From: Subtercola sp. Z020
Lineage (GTDB): Bacteria; Actinomycetota; Actinomycetes; Actinomycetales; Microbacteriaceae
DNA: 32,370 nt
Direction of reading: 5' to 3'
Assembly: GCF_002931235.1 (NCBI RefSeq)
Contig: NZ_PSTT01000039.1
Coordinates: 1-32,370 of the forward strand
Of this stretch, positions 6,529 through 13,926 are shown piece by piece. Numbering within the stretch: the stretch's first letter is position 1; each line of letters begins with the position of its first letter. The notes beneath the pieces were generated by a model. It searched no databases. It was not told the DNA's origin and saw nothing but the letters and a program-made list of their open reading frames with translations. Both the position numbers and the translations under genes were made by a program.

Positions 6529-9500
6529 TTGTCACCCGCGTCCGATTCGTTCGTTCACCTCCACGTCCACTCCGAATACTCGATGCTCGACGGCGCCGCC
6601 CGGGTGAAACCCCTGATCAACGCGGCCGTCGAGCAGGGCATGCCCGCCGTGGCGGTGACCGACCACGGCAACGTCTTCGGGGCCTTCGACTTCTGGAAGA
6701 CGGCGACTGACGCCGGCATCAAGCCCATCATCGGCACCGAGGCCTACATCACCCCGGGCACCCACCGCGGTGACAAGACGCGGGTGAAGTGGGGCGGGCC
6801 GAACAGCGGTCGCGACGACGTCTCGGGGTCGGGCGCGTACACCCACATGACGCTGCTGAGCGAGAACACGGCCGGGATGCACAACCTCTTCCGGCTCTCC
6901 TCGCGGGCGTCGCTCGAGGGCTACTACTTCAAGCCGCGCATGGACCGCGAACTGCTCGCCCAGTACTCCAGCGGCCTCATCGCGACCACCGGATGCCCGT
7001 CGGGCGAGGTGCAGACGCGTCTCCGACTGGGGCAGTACGACGAGGCAGTGAAGGCGGCGGCCGACTACCGCGACATCTTCGGTGCGGAGAACTACTTCGC
7101 CGAGGTGATGGACCACGGGCTCGGCATCGAACGCCAGATCATGGGCGACCTGCTGCGGCTCGCCAAGCAGCTCGACCTGCCGCTGGTGGCCACCAACGAC
7201 CTGCACTACACGCACGCCCACGACGCGACGTCGCACGCGGCGCTGCTCTGCGTGCAGTCCGGCTCGACCCTGAGCGACCCGAACCGGTTCAAGTTCGACG
7301 CCGACGAGTTCTACCTCAAGACAGCCGCCGAGATGCGACAGATCTTCCGCGATCATCCAGAAGCCTGCGACAACACGCTGCTCATCGCCGAACGTTGCGA
7401 GGTCAAGTTCGACACCGCGGCGAGCTACATGCCGCGCTTCCCCGTGCCGGCGGGCGAGACCGAAGACACCTGGTTCATCAAGGAGGTCGAGAAGGGGCTC
7501 GTCGATCGGTACCCCGCCGGGATTCCGGCCGATGTGCGGGCGCGCGCCGACTACGAGGTCGGCGTCATCGTGCAGATGGGGTTCCCAGGCTACTTCCTGG
7601 TGGTCGCCGACTTCATCAACTGGTCGAAGAACAACGGCATCCGCGTCGGCCCCGGCCGAGGTTCCGGTGCCGGCTCGATGGTGGCGTACGCGATGCGCAT
7701 CACCGACCTCGACCCGATCCGCCACGGCCTGATCTTCGAACGGTTCCTGAACCCCGACCGCGTGTCGATGCCCGACTTCGACGTCGACTTCGACGACCGG
7801 CGCCGCGGCGAGGTGATCCGGTACGTCACCGAGAAGTACGGCGACGAGCGCGTGGCGCAGATCGTGACCTACGGCACGATCAAGGCCAAGCAGGCCCTCA
7901 AAGACAGTTCCCGGGTGCTCGGCTTTCCCTTCGGCATGGGGGAGAAGCTGACCAAGGCGATGCCGCCGCCCATCATGGGCAAAGACATCCCGCTCTCGGG
8001 CATCTTCGACCGCGATCACCCGCGATTCAAGGAGGCGGCCGACGTTCGGGCCGTCATCGAGAGCGACCCCGAGGCGAAGACGGTGTTCGACACCGCCGTC
8101 GGTATCGAGAACCTGAAGCGCCAGTGGGGCGTGCACGCGGCCGGCGTCATCATGTCGAGCGACCCCTTGATCGACATCATCCCGATCATGAAGCGCGAGC
8201 AGGACGGCCAGATCGTCACGCAGTTCGACTACCCGGCCTGTGAGTCGCTCGGGCTGATCAAGATGGACTTCCTGGGGCTCCGCAACCTCACGATCATCGA
8301 CGACGCGCTCGACAACATCGAGTCGAACCGCGGGTTCCGGCCCGTGCTCGAAGACCTCGAGCTCGACGACGTGCCGGCCTACGAGCTGCTCGCCCGCGGC
8401 GACACCCTCGGGGTGTTCCAGCTCGATGGTGGGCCGATGCGCGGGCTGCTGCGGCTGATGAAGCCCGACAACTTCGAAGACATCTCGGCCATCCTGGCGC
8501 TGTACCGGCCGGGCCCGATGGGCGCCGACTCGCACACCAACTACGCGCTCCGCAAGAACGGGCTGCAGCAGGTGACCCCGATCCACCCCGAGCTCGAGGA
8601 GCCGTTGCGGGAGGTGCTCGGCCAGACCTACGGCCTTATCGTTTACCAGGAGCAGGTGATGTCGATCGCGCAGAAGCTCGGTGGCTTCACGCTCGCACAG
8701 GCCGACCTGCTGCGGCGCGCGATGGGCAAGAAGAAGAAGAGCGAGCTCGACAAGCAGTACGAGGGCTTCTCGGCCGGGATGAACGCCAACGGGTACTCGA
8801 ACGCGGCCGTCAAGACGCTGTGGGACATTCTGCTGCCCTTCTCCGACTACGCGTTCAACAAGGCGCACTCGGCCGCGTACGGGGTCATCTCGTACTGGAC
8901 CGCCTACCTCAAGGCGCACTACCCGGCCGAGTACATGGCGGCCCTACTGACGAGCGTCGGCGACTCGAAGGACAAGTCGGCAATCTACCTCAACGAGTGT
9001 CGCCGCATGAACATCACGGTGCTGCCGCCGGATGTGAACGAGTCGATCGGCTTCTTCGCCGCCGTCGGCGAAGACATCCGGTTCGGCATGGGGGCCGTGC
9101 GGAACGTCGGGTTCGCCGTCGTCGACCACATCATCGCTGCACGGAAGGAGAAGGGCGCCTTCACGTCGTTCCACGACTTCCTGCAGAAGATCCCGCTCGC
9201 GGCCGCGAACAAGCGCACGGTCGAGTCGCTCATCAAGGCGGGGGCGTTCGACTCCCTCGGCGACACGCGCCGCGCCCTGGTCGAGATCCACGAGGCGGCC
9301 GTCGAGGCTGCGGTGAGCGAGAAGCGGGCGGAGGCGAACGGCCAGGTCGGCTTCGACTTCGATTCGCTGTGGGATGCTCCGCAGGAGAACCGGCAGGTGC
9401 CCGACCGCCCCGAGTGGTCGAAGCGCGACAAGTTGGCGTTCGAGCGCGACATGCTGGGGCTCTACGTCTCCGATCATCCACTCGCCGGGCTGGAGGTGCC

Positions 9501-10050
9501 GCTCGCGAAGCACGCCTCGACGACCATCACCGACATGCTGACGTCGGAGCACACGGCCGACGGCGACACCGTCGTCGTCGCCGGGCTGATCACGAATGTG
9601 CAGCACCGCGTGGCCCGCAACTCGGGCAACCAGTACGGCTCGATCGTCATCGAGGACTTCGGGGGCGAGGTGACGGCGATGTTCATGGGCAAGGCGTACC
9701 AGGAGTTCGCCCCGGCCCTCACGAACGATTCGATCGTGGTGCTGCGTGGGCGAGTGTCGATTCGGGATGATGGGATGAACCTGCACGCGTTCAGCCTGTT
9801 CACGCCCGATCTCGGCAACGCCGACGGGGGAGGGCCGATCGAGATCTCGATGGCCGACGCCCGGGCGACGACGGAGACGGTGCAGGCCCTGAACGACGTG
9901 CTGATCAGGCACGCGGGCGACAACGAGGTGCGGCTGAAGCTGCTGAAGGGCGGCACGGCGCGGGTGTTCGAGATCCCGTTCCGGGTGCGGGTGACGGCCG
10001 ACCTCTACGGCGAGCTGAAGTCCCTGCTCGGCCCGGCCTGCCTGCTCTGA
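6529..10050 (+). CDS. dnaE: DNA polymerase III subunit alpha
   Basis: Replicative polymerase catalytic subunit, 1173 residues, starting at TTG 6529. Domains in order: PHP domain (about 8-230); polymerase core with the catalytic aspartates in PDFDVDF (416-420) and KMDFLGL (Asp580); fingers (GPMRGLLRLMKPDNFEDISA, LYRPGPM, DLLRRAMGKKK); helix-hairpin-helix/beta-binding region (VESLIKAGAFDSLG); and an OB fold (about 1010-1065). In the PHP domain all nine positions that bind metals in the proofreading Mycobacterium DnaE1 appear present: His12, His14, Asp21, His46, Glu71, His106, Cys156, Asp224 and His226. Exonuclease activity is therefore plausible (inference by homology). Length and order fit DnaE1, not the shorter error-prone DnaE2. 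The stop codon is followed directly by a run of 13 C. Confidence 0.98.
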   Translation: MSPASDSFVHLHVHSEYSMLDGAARVKPLINAAVEQGMPAVAVTDHGNVFGAFDFWKTATDAGIKPIIGTEAYITPGTHRGDKTRVKWGGPNSGRDDVSGSGAYTHMTLLSENTAGMHNLFRLSSRASLEGYYFKPRMDRELLAQYSSGLIATTGCPSGEVQTRLRLGQYDEAVKAAADYRDIFGAENYFAEVMDHGLGIERQIMGDLLRLAKQLDLPLVATNDLHYTHAHDATSHAALLCVQSGSTLSDPNRFKFDADEFYLKTAAEMRQIFRDHPEACDNTLLIAERCEVKFDTAASYMPRFPVPAGETEDTWFIKEVEKGLVDRYPAGIPADVRARADYEVGVIVQMGFPGYFLVVADFINWSKNNGIRVGPGRGSGAGSMVAYAMRITDLDPIRHGLIFERFLNPDRVSMPDFDVDFDDRRRGEVIRYVTEKYGDERVAQIVTYGTIKAKQALKDSSRVLGFPFGMGEKLTKAMPPPIMGKDIPLSGIFDRDHPRFKEAADVRAVIESDPEAKTVFDTAVGIENLKRQWGVHAAGVIMSSDPLIDIIPIMKREQDGQIVTQFDYPACESLGLIKMDFLGLRNLTIIDDALDNIESNRGFRPVLEDLELDDVPAYELLARGDTLGVFQLDGGPMRGLLRLMKPDNFEDISAILALYRPGPMGADSHTNYALRKNGLQQVTPIHPELEEPLREVLGQTYGLIVYQEQVMSIAQKLGGFTLAQADLLRRAMGKKKKSELDKQYEGFSAGMNANGYSNAAVKTLWDILLPFSDYAFNKAHSAAYGVISYWTAYLKAHYPAEYMAALLTSVGDSKDKSAIYLNECRRMNITVLPPDVNESIGFFAAVGEDIRFGMGAVRNVGFAVVDHIIAARKEKGAFTSFHDFLQKIPLAAANKRTVESLIKAGAFDSLGDTRRALVEIHEAAVEAAVSEKRAEANGQVGFDFDSLWDAPQENRQVPDRPEWSKRDKLAFERDMLGLYVSDHPLAGLEVPLAKHASTTITDMLTSEHTADGDTVVVAGLITNVQHRVARNSGNQYGSIVIEDFGGEVTAMFMGKAYQEFAPALTNDSIVVLRGRVSIRDDGMNLHAFSLFTPDLGNADGGGPIEISMADARATTETVQALNDVLIRHAGDNEVRLKLLKGGTARVFEIPFRVRVTADLYGELKSLLGPACLL

Positions 10051-10078
10051 CCCCCCCCCCCCCACCCGCCCCCCACCC
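10051..10078 (+). repeat. C-tract immediately after the dnaE stop
   Basis: TGA is followed by 13 consecutive C (10051-10063) and then further C-runs broken by single A or G, ending near 10078. Such homopolymers are slippage-prone. A similar run of eight C follows the dhaM stop, again just ahead of a long hairpin. Confidence 0.85.
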
Positions 10079-10088
10079 CATACCTCTG

Positions 10089-10146
10089 TCGAGTGGGCAG
10101 TTCGGGCCCTTCCCGGCTCCGTTTGGGGCCCGAAGTGCCCACTCGA
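10089..10146. terminator. Long hairpin between dnaE and hisD
   Basis: Arms 10089-10109 and 10126-10146 are reverse complements over 21 bases with one mismatch (TCGAGTGGGCA on the left, TGCCCACTCGA on the right), around a 16-base loop. No U-run follows, as is common for actinobacterial terminators. It could end dnaE transcripts, or be a repetitive extragenic palindrome. It lies just upstream of the hisD promoter candidate. Confidence 0.65.
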
Positions 10147-10166
10147 TGGGGCGCGAGGGGAGACCG

Positions 10167-10172
10167 TAGGAT
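10167..10172 (+). promoter_or_regulatory. hisD -10 candidate (TAGGAT)
   Basis: TAGGAT ends nine bases before the hisD ATG (10182), placing the transcript start within a few bases of the start codon. The interval is G-rich, so a very short leader with GGGGGGA as weak ribosome-binding site is possible. Confidence 0.45.
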
Positions 10173-10181
10173 TGGGGGGAT

Positions 10182-11492
10182 ATGTTGCAGACCATCGACT
10201 TGCGGGGATCCAGCCCGTCGCGTGCCCAGTTGCTCGACCTCGTCCCGCGTGCGGTGACCGATGTGGGGGTCGCGACCGAGGCCGCTGCGGCCCTCATCGA
10301 TGCCGTTCGGGCGGAGGGCAGCGCGGCGCTGCGTGCGCAGGCCGCCCGGTTCGACGGGGGCGAGGCCCCGAGCATCCGGGTTCCGCAGTCGGAGATCGAC
10401 GACGCTGTCGCGCAGTTGGCTCCGGATGTCCGTGACGCACTCGAGACAGCGATCGACCGGGTTCGGCAGGCCACCGCGGCGCAGATCCCGCCCGCAGCGT
10501 CGACCTCGCTCGGTGACGGGGCAATCGTCGAGCAGCGTTGGCAGCCCGTGGACCGCGTCGGGCTGTACGTGCCCGGCGGCAAGGCCGTATACCCGTCGAG
10601 CGTCGTGATGAACGTCGTGCCCGCCCAGGCAGCCGGTGTTCCGTCGATCGCGCTCGTGTCGCCCCCGCAACAGGAGTTCGGCGGGCGCGTGCACCCCACC
10701 ATCCTCGGGGCGGCCGGGCTGCTCGGCATCACCGAGGTCTACGCGATGGGCGGCGCCGGCGCGATCGGCGCGCTGGCCTACGGCGTGGCCGACCTCGGGC
10801 TGGAGCCCGTGCAGATCATCACCGGGCCCGGAAACGTCTATGTCGCCGCCGCCAAGCGCCTCGTTCGGGGTCGCACCGGAATCGACTCGGAGGCCGGGCC
10901 GACCGAGATCCTCGTCATCGCCGACGAGACCGCCGACCCCGGGTTCGTGGCGGCCGACCTGCTGAGCCAGGCCGAGCACGACGAGCTGGCGGCCGCCGTT
11001 CTGGTCACGACTTCGCCCGCCTTCGCCGACGAGGTCAGGGTCGAGCTCGACGGTCTCGCGGCCGCGACGCCGCACTCGGCGCGCACGCTGGTGGCCCTGG
11101 CGGGGCAGCAGTCCGCGGTCGTGCTCGTCGACGACCTCGCGGCTGCGGCGCGGTTCAGCGATGCCTACGGGCCGGAGCACCTCGAGATACAGACGGCCGA
11201 CGACGACGGGGTGCTGGCGAACATCCACAGCGCCGGCGCCATCTTCGTCGGGTCGTACTCGCCGGTGAGCCTCGGCGACTACCTCGCCGGCTCCAACCAC
11301 GTGCTGCCGACCGGCGGCCAGTCGCGGTTCTCGTCGGGGCTCGGGGCGTACACGTTCCTGCGGCCGCAGCAGGTCATCCGCTACTCCCGGGCGGCGCTCG
11401 GCGAGGTCGCGGGCCGCATCCACGCGCTGGCGACCAGCGAGAACCTCCCCGCGCACGCCGAGGCCGTGGCCGCCCGCTTCCCGCGCGAGTAG
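10182..11492 (+). CDS. hisD: Histidinol dehydrogenase
   Basis: Zinc- and NAD-dependent enzyme that oxidises L-histidinol to L-histidine in two steps, the last reactions of histidine synthesis; cytosolic. 436 residues from ATG 10182. Seen: VGLYVPGGKAVYPSSVVMNV, AGVPSIALVSPP, GGAGAIGALAYG, ITGPGNVYVAAAKR and EAGPTEILVIAD. Zinc-ligand candidates by alignment to known HisD are Gln263, His266, Asp366 and His414, all present; the GPEHLEI block is also intact. Normal length. Other his genes are not in the window. nrdR follows after 79 bp with its own -10 candidate. Confidence 0.97.
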   Translation: MLQTIDLRGSSPSRAQLLDLVPRAVTDVGVATEAAAALIDAVRAEGSAALRAQAARFDGGEAPSIRVPQSEIDDAVAQLAPDVRDALETAIDRVRQATAAQIPPAASTSLGDGAIVEQRWQPVDRVGLYVPGGKAVYPSSVVMNVVPAQAAGVPSIALVSPPQQEFGGRVHPTILGAAGLLGITEVYAMGGAGAIGALAYGVADLGLEPVQIITGPGNVYVAAAKRLVRGRTGIDSEAGPTEILVIADETADPGFVAADLLSQAEHDELAAAVLVTTSPAFADEVRVELDGLAAATPHSARTLVALAGQQSAVVLVDDLAAAARFSDAYGPEHLEIQTADDDGVLANIHSAGAIFVGSYSPVSLGDYLAGSNHVLPTGGQSRFSSGLGAYTFLRPQQVIRYSRAALGEVAGRIHALATSENLPAHAEAVAARFPRE

Positions 11493-11556
11493 CCCCGCGC
11501 CCCGCCCGGGCCGTCCGCCGAGACGCGGCAGGGCGCAGCCCGGCGCGGCGGGCGGG

Positions 11557-11562
11557 TAAACT
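11557..11562 (+). promoter_or_regulatory. nrdR -10 candidate (TAAACT)
   Basis: TAAACT ends nine bases before the nrdR ATG (11572). No Shine-Dalgarno fits in the interval, so a leaderless or near-leaderless transcript is plausible. No clear tandem NrdR box was seen here. Confidence 0.4.
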
Positions 11563-11571
11563 GGCCGCACC

Positions 11572-12114
11572 ATGTATTGCCCGTACTGCCGGTACCCCGA
11601 TTCCCGCGTCGTCGACTCGCGCACCTCCGACGACGGCGTCGCCATTCGCCGCCGCCGCCAGTGCCCCGAGTGCGGCCGCCGCTTCAGCACGACCGAGACC
11701 GCGAGCCTCAGCGTCATCAAGCGGAGCGGCGTGGTCGTTCCATTCAGCCGCGAGAAGATCATGAACGGCGTGCGCAAGGCCTGCCAGGGCCGGCCCGTCA
11801 CCGACTCCGACCTCGCCGTGCTCGCGCAGCGGGTCGAAGAGACCGTTCGTTCCACCGGAGCCGCCCAGGTCGAGGCGAACGACATCGGACTGGCCATCCT
11901 GCAGCCCCTTCGTGAGCTCGACGAGGTCGCGTACCTGCGGTTCGCATCCGTGTATCAGGCGTTCGACTCGCTCGACGACTTCGAGGCCGCCATCACGCTG
12001 CTGCGGGTCGAGCACGAGTCGGCTCCGGATGCCCGTGCGGGTGCCCCCGCGGCATCCAGTGCCTCAGCCAGAGCCGCCACCCCGAACGCGGCCGGCGCCG
12101 CCCAGCCCGAGTAG
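11572..12114 (+). CDS. nrdR: Transcriptional repressor NrdR
   Basis: Zinc-ribbon/ATP-cone repressor of ribonucleotide reductase genes; it senses (d)ATP and binds paired NrdR boxes. 180 residues from ATG 11572. Seen: zinc ribbon with Cys3, Cys6, Cys31 and Cys34 ([15 protein letters not shown]), then the ATP-cone from about residue 48 ([39 protein letters not shown]). The conserved protein normally ends near residue 150; here an Ala/Pro-rich tail of about 30 residues follows (from [10 protein letters not shown]). nrdR lies 8 bp ahead of pyrD, so the two are probably co-transcribed, joining dNTP control to pyrimidine synthesis. Confidence 0.97.
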   Translation: MYCPYCRYPDSRVVDSRTSDDGVAIRRRRQCPECGRRFSTTETASLSVIKRSGVVVPFSREKIMNGVRKACQGRPVTDSDLAVLAQRVEETVRSTGAAQVEANDIGLAILQPLRELDEVAYLRFASVYQAFDSLDDFEAAITLLRVEHESAPDARAGAPAASSASARAATPNAAGAAQPE

Positions 12115-12122
12115 CCGCCCCG

Positions 12123-13157
12123 GTGTACCCCCTTCTCTTCCGGCTCGTTCTGTCGCGCCTCGACCCCGAGCGGGCTCACCACCTGGCGTTCGATGTCATC
12201 CGCAGCCTGCCGCGAACGCGGCTGGGCAGTGTCGCGCGCCGCTTCACCGCACCCGACCCGACGCTGGCGGTGCACACGCTCGGCCTGACGTTCGATTCGC
12301 CGTTCGGGGTAGCCGCGGGCTTCGACAAGGACGGTCGCGCGATCGTGGGGCTCGGGATGCTCGGCTTCAGCCACGTCGAAATCGGAACCCTCACCGCCAA
12401 GGCCCAGCCCGGCAACGAGCGGCCCAGGTTGTTCCGGCTCGTCGCCGACCGCGCCGTCGTCAACCGGATGGGCTTCAACAACGGGGGAGCGGGCCCTGCC
12501 GCGCTGCGGGTCGCGCGCACCTCGGGCGCCGCGCACCGGCCCGTCGTCGGCATCAACATCGGCAAGAGCCGCGTGGTCGACGTCGACGACGCGATCGACG
12601 ACTACCGCTCGAGCGCCCGGGCGCTCGCCCCCGTCGCCGACTACCTCGTCGTCAACGTGAGCTCGCCGAACACGCCGGGGCTCCGCGGTCTGCAGGAACT
12701 CGACAGGCTCGCCCCGCTGCTCGAAGCCGTTCGCGAGGAGGCGGGCTCGACCCCGCTGCTCGTCAAGATCGCCCCCGATCTGACGGACGACGAGGTGCGC
12801 CGCATCGCCGAACTGGCGGTGTCGCTCGGGCTCGACGGCATCATCGCGACGAACACCACGATCTCGCGAGAGGGCCTGGCGACGCCCGCCGGCATCGTCG
12901 AGGCCGCCGGCGCGGGTGGGCTCTCCGGCCCACCGGTCGCGGCGCGTTCACTCGAGGTGCTGCGCGTGGTGCGGTCGGTCGTGCCGGCCTCGCTCTGCGT
13001 CATCTCGGTCGGCGGCGTCGAGACGGCGGATGATGTGGCCGAACGTCTGGCCGCCGGCGCCACGCTCGTGCAGGGGTACACGGGGTTCCTCTACCGGGGA
13101 CCTCTCTGGGCCCGGCAGATCAACCGCGGCCTCGCCCGCCTGCGCGCCGCCGCCTAG
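12123..13157 (+). CDS. pyrD: Dihydroorotate dehydrogenase (quinone), class 2
   Basis: FMN enzyme that oxidises dihydroorotate to orotate and passes electrons to the membrane quinone pool, fourth step of UMP synthesis. 344 residues from GTG 12123. Seen: the class 2 N-terminal helical segment (YPLLFRLVLSRLDPERAHHL) that forms the quinone tunnel and membrane contact, GVAAGFDKDG, EIGTLTAKAQPGN, the active-site block VVNVSSPNTPGLRGLQ with Ser180/Ser181 as the catalytic base region, LLVKIAPDL, IATNTTISREG, GGLSGPPVAARS, and the FMN-phosphate block ISVGGVETADDV. Quinone use ties it to the respiratory genes further right. Confidence 0.97.
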   Translation: MYPLLFRLVLSRLDPERAHHLAFDVIRSLPRTRLGSVARRFTAPDPTLAVHTLGLTFDSPFGVAAGFDKDGRAIVGLGMLGFSHVEIGTLTAKAQPGNERPRLFRLVADRAVVNRMGFNNGGAGPAALRVARTSGAAHRPVVGINIGKSRVVDVDDAIDDYRSSARALAPVADYLVVNVSSPNTPGLRGLQELDRLAPLLEAVREEAGSTPLLVKIAPDLTDDEVRRIAELAVSLGLDGIIATNTTISREGLATPAGIVEAAGAGGLSGPPVAARSLEVLRVVRSVVPASLCVISVGGVETADDVAERLAAGATLVQGYTGFLYRGPLWARQINRGLARLRAAA

Positions 13158-13164
13158 CAGGCAG

Positions 13165-13232
13165 CGCTGCCGGACGGCCGAAACAGCCGCACTGCAAGCA
13201 CCGCTGCCGGACGGCCGAAACAGCCGCGCTGC
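13165..13232. repeat. 31-bp tandem repeat between pyrD and the DUF3043 gene
   Basis: Two direct copies of a 31-base unit, 13165-13195 and 13202-13232, differ at one base (A or G in the CCGC-CTGC segment) and are separated by AAGCAC. The unit begins CGCTGCCGGACGGCCGAAAC. The first copy is preceded by the palindrome GCAGCGCTGC. The array fills most of the 127-bp gap between two convergent genes. Two copies with a 6-base spacer do not make a CRISPR; a role in transcription ending or a duplicated intergenic element is possible. Confidence 0.85.
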
Positions 13233-13284
13233 GCAGTAAGAGCCGCCGCGAAGCGTACTCCGCGTGACGTCGGCCGAAGCCGCC

Positions 13285-13869
13285 CTACTTCGGGAACTGC
13301 CCGCGCTTCACCTGGGGCTTCGGAAGCCGCATCGGGCGCAGCTGCAGTGCGCGCATCGCGCCGTACCAGCGGAGGCCCCGGTCGAGGGTGCCGTACTTCT
13401 CGCGCAGGCGCTTGTTGATGCGGTTGCCCATCAAAAAGAGGTCGAGCACGACGACGAGAACGAATGCGTAGAGCACCAGCATCAGGTACGTCTGGATCTG
13501 CTGGTTGGGTACGAGGGTGAGCAGGATGACGCCGAACATCACCGGGATGATGACCTCGCCGATCGAGAACCGGGCGTCGACGTAGTCGCGGATGAAGCGC
13601 TTCTGCACACCCTTGTCACGCGCGAGCAGGTACTTCTCCTCGCCGGCGGCCATACCTACCCGGGCGCGCTCGCGCGAAACGGCGGTCTGGGTCTTCGCCT
13701 GGCGGGCCGCCTCTTTGCGGTCGCTCGGCACCAGCGGACGCTTGCGCGCCGCCTCCTGCTCGCGGCGGGTGGGGGTGGGTGCGCCCTTCGGCGCACCGCC
13801 CGTGCGCAGCCGTGCATCCGTCTGCTCGGCTGTCTCGATCTCGACGACGGGGGTTTCGCGCTTGGCCAC
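13285..13869 (-). CDS. DUF3043 family membrane protein
   Basis: Conserved actinobacterial protein of unknown function, 194 residues from GTG at 13869 (minus strand), with AAGGA six bases upstream. Seen: a polar N-terminus rich in Arg, Lys and Ala (EQTDARLRTGGAPKGAPTPT, RKRPLVPSDRKEAARQAKTQ) suitable for nucleic-acid or acidic-lipid contact, the family block LLARDKGVQKRFIRDYVDARFS, two adjacent membrane helices (VIIPVMFGVILLTLV and YLMLVLYAFVLVVVLDLFLM), and a basic cytoplasmic tail (NRINKRLREKYGTLDRGLRW, MRLPKPQVKRGQF). The frame stays open far upstream opposite the M20 gene, but the start is fixed by the ribosome-binding site and the conserved N-terminus. Divergent from the M20 gene across 57 bp. 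Confidence 0.88.
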   Translation of the reverse strand: MAKRETPVVEIETAEQTDARLRTGGAPKGAPTPTRREQEAARKRPLVPSDRKEAARQAKTQTAVSRERARVGMAAGEEKYLLARDKGVQKRFIRDYVDARFSIGEVIIPVMFGVILLTLVPNQQIQTYLMLVLYAFVLVVVLDLFLMGNRINKRLREKYGTLDRGLRWYGAMRALQLRPMRLPKPQVKRGQFPK

Positions 13870-13913
13870 AGTTAGTCCTTGAGTCTCACGGGCGGTGGAT
13901 ACTGCCTGCCTTC

Positions 13914-13926
13914 TAAGATTACCCGT
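13914..13926 (+). promoter_or_regulatory. -10 box for a leaderless M20 transcript
   Basis: TAAGAT (13914-13919) is followed by seven bases and then ATG 13927. A -10 hexamer at that distance puts the transcript start on or next to the A of ATG, so the mRNA is probably leaderless. No Shine-Dalgarno is seen, and no clear -35. Confidence 0.55.

Noticed and set aside
6532-8919. A 795-codon open frame antisense to dnaE
   Set aside because: Composition is rich in Arg, Val, Asp and His with no domain, as expected opposite a GC-rich gene; dnaE itself has all motifs.
10005-11897. A 630-codon minus-strand open frame across hisD and into nrdR
   Set aside because: It runs through two confirmed plus-strand genes and the C-tract/hairpin; no motif or start signal.
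13165-13232. Possible CRISPR-like repeat
   Set aside because: Only two units with a 6-base spacer and no cas genes; a tandem duplication explains it.
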